A stretch of DNA of 5,142 nt from Candidatus Uhrbacteria bacterium RIFCSPLOWO2_02_FULL_48_12 (GCA_001791425.1 MGEP01000057.1:16108-21249), one strand, 5' to 3'. Counted from the first letter of the stretch, positions 1 to 4,749 are shown. Program-made: numbers and translations. The notes: generated by a model not told the origin, from the letters alone.

Positions 1-1
1 A

Positions 2-790
2 ACAAAATCCGGAGACGTGGCTCGCGGAGCGGCATTTTACTATTGGTACGTGCTGAATTTTACCATTTTTGGGTTAGTTCTTTTGTATCGCTTTGTGCGA
101 CCATTTTATTTATTTGCCCGGCACCGGTTTTATGTTGACAAGGTTGTCCCGGAAACGATTAACGCGGTATCCATATATATTAAAGGCAAAAATTTGGAGC
201 GATTTCAGTTTGCGGCTGGGCAATATGCTAATTTTATATTTCTGCAAAAAAAGATGCTGCAGTCGCACCCATTTTCTTTCTCGGCCGCGCCCAATGGAGA
301 GTTTTTGAGAATAACAATTAAGGCCGTTGGCGATTTTACCTCGCAAATTAGGAATTTAAAATCGGGCACCATGGTAATTATTGATGGGCCGCTCGGAGCA
401 TTCACTGAGGCCATGGCGAGGAGAGATAAATTTTTATTTATTGCTGGCGGCATAGGCATTACGCCGATTCGCTCGCTGATTGAATCATTATCAGCCAAGA
501 AAAAAGATGTTGTTTTGCTATATGCCAATAAAGTTCCTGAAGAAATAGCTTTGCGCAAAGAATTGGAATTTATGTCAGTTAAGCAGACTTTAGTAATTTC
601 CGAAAAACCAGAAGGGTCTTACGAACGAGGCCGCGTTGATGCTGAAAAAATTACGCGTTTGGTTCCTGACTATTTGGAACGCGAAATATTTATTTGCGGC
701 CCTCCGCCCATGATGAAGAGCATAGTCCAGTTATTGCGTGGTCTTGGCGCTGATCCGTCGGCTATTCATTTTGAAAAGTTCAGCTATTGA
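2..790 (+). CDS. Ferric-reductase-like transmembrane flavoprotein, C-terminal part (5' partial)
   Basis: The frame is open from base 2, so the true start lies left of the window; the GTG at 17 is internal or a false start. Numbering from that GTG, residues 7-33 are hydrophobic and look like the last membrane helix of a ferric-reductase-type haem domain. A ferredoxin-reductase-like module follows: AGQY at 67-70, the FAD-binding HPFSFS at 84-89, GPLGAF at 124-129, the nucleotide-binding AGGIGITP at 143-150, and CGPPPMM at 228-234. It ends in HFEKF, usual for this superfamily. In such proteins electrons pass from NAD(P)H through FAD to membrane haems and then to ferric iron or another acceptor outside the cell. 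The haem-ligand histidines would lie in the missing part, so the acceptor is unknown; an NADPH-oxidase-like or other flavin reductase is the alternative. The family call is firm and the substrate is inferred. No terminator hairpin follows the stop. Confidence 0.9.
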   Translation, partial: TKSGDVARGAAFYYWYVLNFTIFGLVLLYRFVRPFYLFARHRFYVDKVVPETINAVSIYIKGKNLERFQFAAGQYANFIFLQKKMLQSHPFSFSAAPNGEFLRITIKAVGDFTSQIRNLKSGTMVIIDGPLGAFTEAMARRDKFLFIAGGIGITPIRSLIESLSAKKKDVVLLYANKVPEEIALRKELEFMSVKQTLVISEKPEGSYERGRVDAEKITRLVPDYLEREIFICGPPPMMKSIVQLLRGLGADPSAIHFEKFSY

Positions 791-798
791 TTTTTATA

Positions 799-827
799 TT
801 GACGTTTTTTTAATGATTCGCTAAGGT
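799..827 (+). promoter_or_regulatory. Possible promoter for the 851 gene
   Basis: TTGACG at 799-804 is a five-of-six match to the -35 consensus. After 17 bases comes TAAGGT at 822-827, a poor -10. The start would fall near 834, just before the Shine-Dalgarno. The weak -10 keeps confidence low. Confidence 0.25.
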
Positions 828-839
828 GGTGGCGGAGAA

Positions 840-847
840 AAGGAGGG
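840..847 (+). promoter_or_regulatory. Strong ribosome binding site of the 851 gene
   Basis: AAGGAGGG at 840-847 is a near-perfect Shine-Dalgarno a few bases before the ATG at 851. It fixes the start and shows that the plus-strand frame, not the equally long antisense frame, is the coding one. Confidence 0.85.
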
Positions 848-850
848 AGT

Positions 851-1285
851 ATGCGGGTCATACGGCCATACAAGGAACATCGCGCGGTAGAGCTTCGGGC
901 ATACTACTTTTGGGAATATCGATTGAGTGCCGCTGAAATCATCACCATGACCACACAGGTTGCCGTCGGGCGGCCATCGGAGGGCGAGGTGCCGCTCATT
1001 GTGCCTAAATGCAAACCGTATGATGAAGTGGTAGCGGCTTTGACGCCGGTACGGGCAATTATTGTCGTTGACGGTTTGCCCGAATGCGTTACGGTCGGGT
1101 CGCCCATGACCATGCTCAGGCACGTTGCCTGTTTTGACGAAGCGGCGCGGAGCGTCATGTCCGGCCATCATCAAGACGATGATGTGGTGGCATTGTTTAC
1201 GGCAAGAGGGCAACCGTTTGCCTACACCATAGAGACACCGGATTATCTTCGCCTCGTGCTTGATTGCGCTCATCACTTGCCGTAA
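851..1285 (+). CDS. Unrecognised 144-aa soluble protein
   Basis: I do not recognise this protein. It begins MRVIRPYKEHRAVELRAYYF and has no signal peptide or membrane helix. Its middle is mixed alpha/beta in character: a strand-like AIIVVDG near residues 73-79, then PECVTVGSPMTMLRH. An acidic, His-rich patch HHQDDD follows near 124-129, then a strand-like VVALFTARG, and it ends HHLP. Three cysteines (C54, C84, C94) and one near the end (C140) are spread out and make no metal motif I can name. It appears to be its own transcription unit, with a strong Shine-Dalgarno before the ATG and an intrinsic terminator 27 bases after the TAA. It is much richer in GC than its neighbours on both sides (two sampled 60-base lines gave 57% and 63%), as is purF, which fits horizontal acquisition. 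The ORF on the opposite strand has no ribosome site. I am confident that it is a gene and cannot give its function. Confidence 0.75.
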   Translation: MRVIRPYKEHRAVELRAYYFWEYRLSAAEIITMTTQVAVGRPSEGEVPLIVPKCKPYDEVVAALTPVRAIIVVDGLPECVTVGSPMTMLRHVACFDEAARSVMSGHHQDDDVVALFTARGQPFAYTIETPDYLRLVLDCAHHLP

Positions 1286-1311
1286 GAGGCCCGCCGCGCG
1301 GCACAGGATGC

Positions 1312-1346
1312 AATACGGAGCCCCTCAGTTCGGGCTCCGTATTTTT
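1312..1346 (+). terminator. Intrinsic terminator after the 851 gene
   Basis: A perfect 12-bp stem, AATACGGAGCCC (1312-1323) with GGGCTCCGTATT (1332-1343), encloses an 8-base loop and runs into a T tail (1342-1346). It is GC-rich at the loop end and A/T at the base. It isolates the 851 gene from the 1418 gene. Confidence 0.9.
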
Positions 1347-1402
1347 GCGCGACATTGACTTTTTGCGCTTTTCCGCAGATGATTAAATACATTAGCACAC
1401 AT

Positions 1403-1408
1403 TAAAAT
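1403..1408 (+). promoter_or_regulatory. Possible -10 element for the 1418-2470 unit
   Basis: TAAAAT at 1403-1408 matches the -10 consensus at five of six positions. It would start RNA near 1415, almost on the ATG at 1418. No convincing -35 sits 16-18 bases upstream (TGATTA at 1380-1385 is weak). A promoter is expected here because of the terminator just upstream, but its identity is uncertain. Confidence 0.25.
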
Positions 1409-1417
1409 AGATAGATT

Positions 1418-1771
1418 ATGGGTAAATCAATAGAACGCGGACATTTATACTCAAAACCAGCCGAACAGGCGGGGAGATTGTCAAAAAAATTGCAAGACTC
1501 CGAATCTTTTATTGAAGCGCTTGAATCAGCTCTGGGCTCACAAAAAGAAGCTCTCTTGCGAGCAAAAGAAAGAGATGATATTTCAGAGGAGGAAAGGATT
1601 ATCATGATGCGGGGAATTACGGAAAATATTAAAGAAATATTATCTAAAATGGATGATATTAAACTGTTGAGAAATGAACAGTCGGCGGAAATCGCTCGTC
1701 TAAAGAGAATTCACGATGTCGGTGTAGAACTTTTAAAGAGCGTAGATTCAAACATAGAACAGGCAAATTGA
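1418..1771 (+). CDS. Small coiled-coil protein of unknown function
   Basis: This is a 117-aa, highly charged protein that I cannot assign to a named family. After a basic N-terminus (MGKSIERGHLYSKPAEQAGR) nearly the whole chain looks helical. It has two stretches with heptad-like spacing of L/I/M, about residues 20-55 and 57-115, joined by a DDISEEER hinge near 53-60. There is no cysteine, no signal peptide and no membrane helix, so it is probably a cytoplasmic scaffold or partner protein. ATG 1418 is the first possible start after the upstream terminator, and I see no Shine-Dalgarno before it, so initiation may be leaderless or SD-independent. The DUF2585 gene starts 18 bases after its stop in the same frame, which suggests co-transcription and perhaps a functional link. 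Codon use is AT-rich, unlike the preceding gene. That it is real rests on length, coherent helical character and spacing. Confidence 0.7.
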   Translation: MGKSIERGHLYSKPAEQAGRLSKKLQDSESFIEALESALGSQKEALLRAKERDDISEEERIIMMRGITENIKEILSKMDDIKLLRNEQSAEIARLKRIHDVGVELLKSVDSNIEQAN

Positions 1772-1789
1772 TTCATTGCCAGTGTTTGT

Positions 1790-2470
1790 GTGATTAGTTA
1801 TTTACCGCCGCTTCTAGTTTTATTTGTTTCGGCCGTTTTAATAGCCGTCAGGCGGTTATATTTAGGCCGGACAGCAGAAAATTCTAAACCAGAGGGCGCG
1901 GTTGAACGTTCGGCTCGCCGGCGGGCCGATTTTTTGATTGGCTTTGCCATCTTGTTCATTACGGCCATGACCTTGCTTGCCATGGGCAGGACGCCATCTT
2001 ATAAATATGGACCAATTCGTCTTTGGTCCGGCGACATAAAAAGCGATCAAAACTCTCAGCAAATCGCTGATCCCTATACTTTCACTCATGTTATTCATGG
2101 CATTGGATTTTATGCACTGCTTCGGCTGGTGCCGGCGCCTTTGACCTTGGGCACGCGCGTCATCGCCGCCTTGTCAGCTGAGTCAGCATGGGAAGTATTT
2201 GAAAATAGTGATTTGGTCATCAATAGGTATAGAACTGCGACACTGTCGCTGGACTACTATGGCGACAGCGTTATTAATTCTATTTTTGACATTATTGTGA
2301 GCATGCTTGGTTTCTTTTTTGCGGCGCGATTCCCAGCGCGCGCTTCAATTATTCTTGTCATTTTTATAGAAGTCGCCTTAGCGTTTTTAATACGCGACAA
2401 TTTATTTTTAAATATTTTTCTGCTGCTTTTTCCAGTAACGGCCATAAAGAATTGGCAGTTGGGACTATAG
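1790..2470 (+). CDS. DUF2585/UPF0314 family integral membrane protein
   Basis: This 226-aa membrane protein has unknown biochemical function. The family is recognised from its conserved core: NSQQIADPYTFTHVIHG (88-104), WEVFEN (134-139), INRYRTAT (144-151), LDYYGDSVINS (154-164), and the C-terminal IRDNLFLN (201-208) and AIKNWQLG (218-225). These match alphaproteobacterial UPF0314 proteins as I remember them. Hydrophobic segments lie near 4-20, 47-65, 100-115, 160-180, 185-201 and 204-218. The conserved His, Glu, Arg and Asp in and near the membrane could form an active or ion site; this is inference. Two things are odd. There are about 45 extra N-terminal residues carrying an additional helix and a basic RSARRR stretch. 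The first periplasmic segment (GRTPSYKYGPIRLW) lacks the CxCG cysteines that I recall in proteobacterial members. The GTG at 1790 was chosen because it captures the first helix. No Shine-Dalgarno is visible, so translational coupling to the 1418 gene is possible. Confidence 0.88.
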   Translation: MISYLPPLLVLFVSAVLIAVRRLYLGRTAENSKPEGAVERSARRRADFLIGFAILFITAMTLLAMGRTPSYKYGPIRLWSGDIKSDQNSQQIADPYTFTHVIHGIGFYALLRLVPAPLTLGTRVIAALSAESAWEVFENSDLVINRYRTATLSLDYYGDSVINSIFDIIVSMLGFFFAARFPARASIILVIFIEVALAFLIRDNLFLNIFLLLFPVTAIKNWQLGL

Positions 2471-2480
2471 CTGGGTGTTT

Positions 2481-2520
2481 AAATATATCTCTAATTCGTG
2501 CGAATGGTTGAATAGTTAAT
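2481..2520 (+). repeat. 40-bp imperfect direct repeat, copy A (upstream of arsR-like gene)
   Basis: This copy matches 2780-2819 at 33 of 40 positions without gaps, and the first 18 bases are identical. It starts ten bases after the DUF2585 stop and overlaps the arsR-like promoter. Similarity begins abruptly at its left edge. Read in the same phase as copy B it spells KYISNS, the residues near the end of the ArsR protein. Confidence 0.85.
2494..2505. promoter_or_regulatory. Candidate operator palindrome ATTCG-TG-CGAAT
   Basis: A 5+5 palindrome with a 2-base centre ends two bases before the -35 of the arsR-like gene. The same arms recur with centre CT at 2793-2804. Dimeric ArsR-type repressors bind such dyads and often control their own gene; that this is the site is inference. 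Confidence 0.4.
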
Positions 2521-2536
2521 GAAGTAGTGCTATCAT
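2508..2536 (+). promoter_or_regulatory. Promoter of the arsR-like gene (leaderless arrangement)
   Basis: TTGAAT (2508-2513), a 17-base spacer and TATCAT (2531-2536) form a good sigma-70-type promoter, four and five matches of six. Placing the -10 at -12 to -7 puts the transcription start at 2543, which is the A of the ATG. No Shine-Dalgarno precedes that ATG, which agrees with a leaderless mRNA. Confidence 0.65.
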
Positions 2537-2542
2537 GGCAAT

Positions 2543-2806
2543 ATGAAACAAATTGAAAAAACCCTGAAAGCATTGGCCAATCGACGCAGATTGGCGATTG
2601 TTAAATATCTGAAGAAAGTTAAAGAAGCGACAGTGGGTGAGATTGCCGAGGAAATTAAATTGTCATTCAAAGCCACCTCTAAACATTTAGGGGTGTTGTC
2701 GTCCGCTGATATCGTAGAAAAGGAACAGCGTAGTCTTCAAATGTGGTATTATCTTGCGCCGCGCCTTAATCACATCGCCAAATATATCTCTAATTCGCTC
2801 GAATAG
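2543..2806 (+). CDS. ArsR-family winged helix-turn-helix transcriptional regulator
   Basis: This is an 87-aa single-domain DNA-binding protein. The order is typical of ArsR/SmtB regulators: a dimer-forming N-terminal helix, then LANRRRLAIVKYL (11-23), then the helix-turn-helix ATVGEIAEEIKLSFKATSKH (29-48) with recognition helix SFKATSKHLGVLSSA. The wing follows (IVEKEQRSLQMWYYL, 57-71), then a C-terminal dimer helix. It contains no cysteine and lacks the ELCVCDL-like metal site, so it is unlikely to sense arsenic or cadmium by the classical route and may be a redox, small-molecule or constitutive repressor. The start is supported by a promoter that would begin transcription exactly at this ATG. 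It is convergent with purF and lies 72 bases after the DUF2585 gene. Its last codons form copy B of a 40-bp repeat whose copy A overlaps its own promoter, so autoregulation is plausible. Its targets cannot be told from the window. Confidence 0.9.
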   Translation: MKQIEKTLKALANRRRLAIVKYLKKVKEATVGEIAEEIKLSFKATSKHLGVLSSADIVEKEQRSLQMWYYLAPRLNHIAKYISNSLE

Positions 2807-2819
2807 GAGAATAGTTTTT
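2780..2819 (+). repeat. 40-bp imperfect direct repeat, copy B (3' end of arsR-like gene)
   Basis: This copy covers codons 80-87, the TAG and 13 bases beyond. It is the partner of 2481-2520 at a distance of 299 bases. It contains ATTCG-CT-CGAAT (2793-2804), the same dyad arms as copy A. Confidence 0.85.
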
Positions 2820-2891
2820 CTAAAAAACAATAAGCATGATTTTGACGCTATATCGCGCTATGCCGCTCCGCTTTGCGTAACTATCGCGCAG

Positions 2892-2934
2892 ATAAAAATT
2901 AAGGGCTGGGTGACATTATGTCATTCCCAGCCCC
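2892..2934 (-). terminator. Intrinsic terminator of purF
   Basis: GGGCTGGG (2903-2910) pairs with CCCAGCCC (2926-2933), and an inner TGACA/TGTCA stem (2911-2915, 2919-2923) extends the hairpin. On the minus strand it runs into TTAATTTTTATC, a fair U-rich tail. A second hairpin, CTGTCC/GGACAG (2945-2950, 2959-2964), lies between it and the purF stop. No T tract follows on the plus strand, so it would not be an efficient terminator for the arsR-like gene. Confidence 0.7.
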
Positions 2935-2976
2935 ATTAGAGTCGCTGTCCGTTTCCCAGGACAGTCAAAACGTTTG

Positions 2977-4392
2977 TCAATCCGTGTCAATTACTTTGTA
3001 GTGGCCATCACGATTGCTTTCACCCGTTGTAGGCACGGCGTAGCGGCGGGTAAAGTAAGCGGCGCACAGCTCGCTTGCTCCGGTATTTTCTCCAATAACG
3101 GCGCGGAGCCCCTCCAAGCTTAGGTATCCTAGACTATCGGCGCCTATTATTTCTCGAATGCCCGGGACATCATGATTTGAGGCAATGAGCTTGTCGCGTA
3201 TTGGTGTGTCCACGCCATAAAAGCACGAGCCGATGATTGGCGGGGAACTGATGCGCATGTGAACCTCTTTGGCTCCGGCGTCGCGAATCATCTTGATCAG
3301 CTTGCGGCAAGTGGTGCCGCGCACGATAGAATCATCTACCACGGCGACTCGTTTCCCGGTCAGGATGTGGCGTTGGGGGTTGAGTTTGATCTTGACCCCA
3401 AAATCTCTGATACGCTGTTCTGGTTCAATGAAGGTTCTTCCGACGTAGTGATTCCTGATGAGGCCAAACTCAAATGGCAGTTTTGATTCTTCGGCATAAC
3501 CCAGAGCGGCAGGTACGCCAGAGTCTGGCACGGGCACGACAAGATCGGCGTGGGCCGGTTGTTCAGCGGCCAATTGGCGTCCCATGGCCCTCCTCACCAA
3601 GTAAACATTGCGTCCGTAGACGCAGCTGTCGGGGCGGGAAAAGTAGATGTACTCAAACACGCAGCTCGCCGGTGTCACTCGCGGCAGTGGATGTATTGAC
3701 TGGCAGCCGCCCTTGTTGATTAACAGAATTTCACCCGGCTCTATTTCACGTTCATAGGTCGCGCCAATTAGGTCAAAGGCGCATGTTTCAGACGCGACGA
3801 TCGCAGTTTGCCCCATTGACCCTAGAACGAGCGGCCGAAAGCCGTGCGGGTCGCGCGCGGCAATCATTTCTTTCTCGGTCAGAAACACAAGGGCGTAGGC
3901 GCCTTGCACCTGTTTCAACGCGGTGACCACTCGTCCAATCGTCACCTTGTCAGCGGCTCTGGCCATTAGGTGCAGGATTACTTCCGTGTCAGTCGTTGAC
4001 TGAAAGATGGATCCAATGGATTCCAGCTCGCGGCGCAGTTGAATGGCGTTTGTAATATTGCCGTTATGAGCAACGGCAACGCCTCCTTCGGCGCTCTCAA
4101 CGGCCAGCGGTTGCGCGTTTTTCAGCAGTGTTGCGCCGCTGGTTGAGTAGCGATTATGGCCAATGGCGGCATGACCCTGAAGACGGCGGATGATTGCTTC
4201 GTCAAAAACATCAGCCACCAAACCAAGACCGCGATGCGAGACCAAATGATTGCCATCAGAGGCGACAATGCCAGCGCTCTCTTGGCCGCGATGCTGGAGA
4301 GCGTATAGACCAAGATACACGAGATTAGCCGCCTCGCTATGACCATGAACACCCACGACACCACATTGCTCTTTCCAATCATCATTTAGCAT
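2977..4392 (-). CDS. purF: Amidophosphoribosyltransferase (glutamine PRPP amidotransferase)
   Basis: This enzyme makes 5-phosphoribosylamine from PRPP and glutamine, the first committed step of purine synthesis, in the cytoplasm. The 471-aa chain is full length. Nine residues (MLNDDWKEQ) precede Cys10, as in the Bacillus-type precursor whose propeptide is removed to free the catalytic Cys. The N-terminal glutaminase domain shows GHNRYST (78-84), AHNGN (108-112) and TTDTE (133-137). The phosphoribosyltransferase domain shows the PRPP loop VVDDSIVRGTT (351-361) and FSRPDS (251-256). Cys244 and Cys390 sit where the Bacillus enzyme has [4Fe-4S] ligands. The C-terminal Cys cluster, C-x2-C-x2-C in Bacillus, reads S440-E-L-C443-A-A-Y446, so at least one cluster ligand is missing. 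The start is supported by GGGAGGGG just upstream. The gene has its own promoter and terminator and no other pur gene is nearby. It is richer in GC than the coiled-coil and flavoprotein genes. Confidence 0.97.
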   Translation of the reverse strand: MLNDDWKEQCGVVGVHGHSEAANLVYLGLYALQHRGQESAGIVASDGNHLVSHRGLGLVADVFDEAIIRRLQGHAAIGHNRYSTSGATLLKNAQPLAVESAEGGVAVAHNGNITNAIQLRRELESIGSIFQSTTDTEVILHLMARAADKVTIGRVVTALKQVQGAYALVFLTEKEMIAARDPHGFRPLVLGSMGQTAIVASETCAFDLIGATYEREIEPGEILLINKGGCQSIHPLPRVTPASCVFEYIYFSRPDSCVYGRNVYLVRRAMGRQLAAEQPAHADLVVPVPDSGVPAALGYAEESKLPFEFGLIRNHYVGRTFIEPEQRIRDFGVKIKLNPQRHILTGKRVAVVDDSIVRGTTCRKLIKMIRDAGAKEVHMRISSPPIIGSCFYGVDTPIRDKLIASNHDVPGIREIIGADSLGYLSLEGLRAVIGENTGASELCAAYFTRRYAVPTTGESNRDGHYKVIDTD

Positions 4393-4394
4393 AT

Positions 4395-4402
4395 CCCCTC
4401 CC
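4395..4402 (-). promoter_or_regulatory. purF: Strong ribosome binding site of purF
   Basis: The minus strand reads GGGAGGGG, then AT, then ATG; the GGGAGG core (4397-4402) sits four bases before the start codon. It supports the start that leaves a nine-residue propeptide. Confidence 0.8.
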
Positions 4403-4451
4403 TTTGCTGTGATTGGTTTGTTTGTCGTATGAGGTTATCAAAGACGCCGCT

Positions 4452-4480
4452 ATCTTAACTTTTTTGGCAATATAAATCAA
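4452..4480 (-). promoter_or_regulatory. Probable purF promoter
   Basis: On the minus strand, TTGATT (4480-4475), a 17-base spacer and TAAGAT (4457-4452) match the sigma-70 consensus at four of six positions each. Transcription would begin near 4445, giving a leader of about 53 bases. That is too short for a purine riboswitch, and I see no purine-riboswitch-like core in it. Confidence 0.4.
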
Positions 4481-4520
4481 TGGCGCATATTTGGCTTTCA
4501 TTATTTTTTGTCCAGAATAC

Positions 4521-4540
4521 CCCACGGCAAGCCGTGGGGA
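4521..4540. repeat. Perfect GC-rich hairpin, CCACGGC family, copy 1
   Basis: CCCCACGGC (4521-4529), AA, GCCGTGGGG (4532-4540) form a perfect 9-bp inverted repeat. The core CCACGGC/GCCGTGG recurs at 4724-4743. No T tract follows directly on either strand, so a plain terminator role is unlikely. It is similar in form to REP elements or IS200/IS605 subterminal hairpins. Confidence 0.75.
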
Positions 4541-4549
4541 TGAATGGAA

Positions 4550-4580
4550 ACAAAAAATAAATCCCGCCGAAGGCGGGATC
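4550..4580 (-). terminator. Minus-strand intrinsic terminator with UUCG loop
   Basis: On the minus strand ATCCCGCC (4579-4572) and GGCGGGAT (4568-4561) form an 8-bp stem whose apex is C-UUCG-G, followed by TTATTTTTTG. This is a classical intrinsic terminator. It would stop leftward transcription before the purF promoter, yet no minus-strand gene is visible between it and the right edge. Confidence 0.6.
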
Positions 4581-4620
4581 AATTACCGCATACCGCACTG
4601 CTTGCGGTGCAGTAATTGAT
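4578..4620. repeat. Imperfect long inverted repeat
   Basis: The outer arms ATCAATTAC (4578-4586) and GTAATTGAT (4612-4620) pair over 9 bp. The inner arms ACCGCA (4592-4597) and TGCGGT (4603-4608) pair over 6 bp, with a small asymmetric internal loop. The left arm shares two bases with the terminator stem next to it. Confidence 0.6.
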
Positions 4621-4649
4621 TTGGCGCCGCCATAAATAAGTGCTATATT
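4621..4649 (+). promoter_or_regulatory. Probable promoter of the Cys-rich exported protein gene
   Basis: TTGGCG (4621-4626), a 17-base spacer and TATATT (4644-4649) preceded by TG at 4641-4642 form a -35 with an extended -10. The start would fall near 4656, giving a structured leader of about 160 bases before the ATG at 4816. Confidence 0.5.
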
Positions 4650-4651
4650 TT

Positions 4652-4689
4652 ACCCACGCATCAGCCCCAGCAGTGGCGGGGCGGTGCGG
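4652..4689 (+). repeat. ACCCACGCATCA repeat, copy 1
   Basis: ACCCACGCATCA at 4652-4663 is repeated exactly at 4750-4761. In both copies a TGGCGGGG-type, G-rich block ending GTGCGG follows a short way downstream. The copies are 98 bases apart. Confidence 0.65.
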
Positions 4690-4711
4690 GGTTCCGCTCC
4701 ACGGAACCCCG
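4687..4711. repeat. Perfect 10-bp hairpin
   Basis: CGGGGTTCCG (4687-4696), loop CTCCA, CGGAACCCCG (4702-4711). It is very stable, has no T tract after it, and lies between the two ACCCACGCATCA copies. Confidence 0.7.
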
Positions 4712-4719
4712 TTCGGCAA

Positions 4720-4749
4720 GAAGCCACGGCTGTAAAGCCGTGGAGCTTC
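4720..4749. repeat. Hairpin of the CCACGGC family, copy 2
   Basis: GAAGC (4720-4724) pairs with GCTTC (4745-4749) and CACGGC (4725-4730) with GCCGTG (4737-4742). There is a 2-base bulge and the loop TGTAAA. The core CCACGGC/GCCGTGG (4724-4730, 4737-4743) is the same as in the hairpin at 4521-4540. Confidence 0.7.

Noticed and set aside
821..1276. 151-codon minus-strand ORF opposite the 851 gene
   Set aside because: It has no Shine-Dalgarno, its composition is a complement shadow, and the plus-strand frame has both a strong ribosome site and a terminator in the right direction.
2543..2806. Arsenic or metal resistance operon
   Set aside because: The regulator has no cysteines or metal motif, and no arsenic or metal transport gene is nearby.
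2851..2889. Direct repeat TATCGCGC at 2851-2858 and 2882-2889
   Set aside because: Eight bases twice in a spacer is weak; no promoter or gene context makes it meaningful.
2754..2939. 61-codon plus-strand ORF starting inside the arsR-like gene
   Set aside because: It overlaps a clear gene in another frame, has no ribosome site, and runs through the purF terminator hairpin.
3474..3719. Plus-strand ORF antisense to purF
   Set aside because: purF is unmistakable across this span; the ORF is a by-product of its GC-rich codons.
2977..4392. Possible recoding of TGA as glycine, as in some CPR lineages
   Set aside because: The flavoprotein, coiled-coil and purF genes all end in TGA at sensible lengths, and no recognised protein has an internal TGA.
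4382..4582. 66-codon minus-strand ORF overlapping the purF start
   Set aside because: It is out of frame with purF, covers the purF promoter and two hairpins, and resembles no protein.
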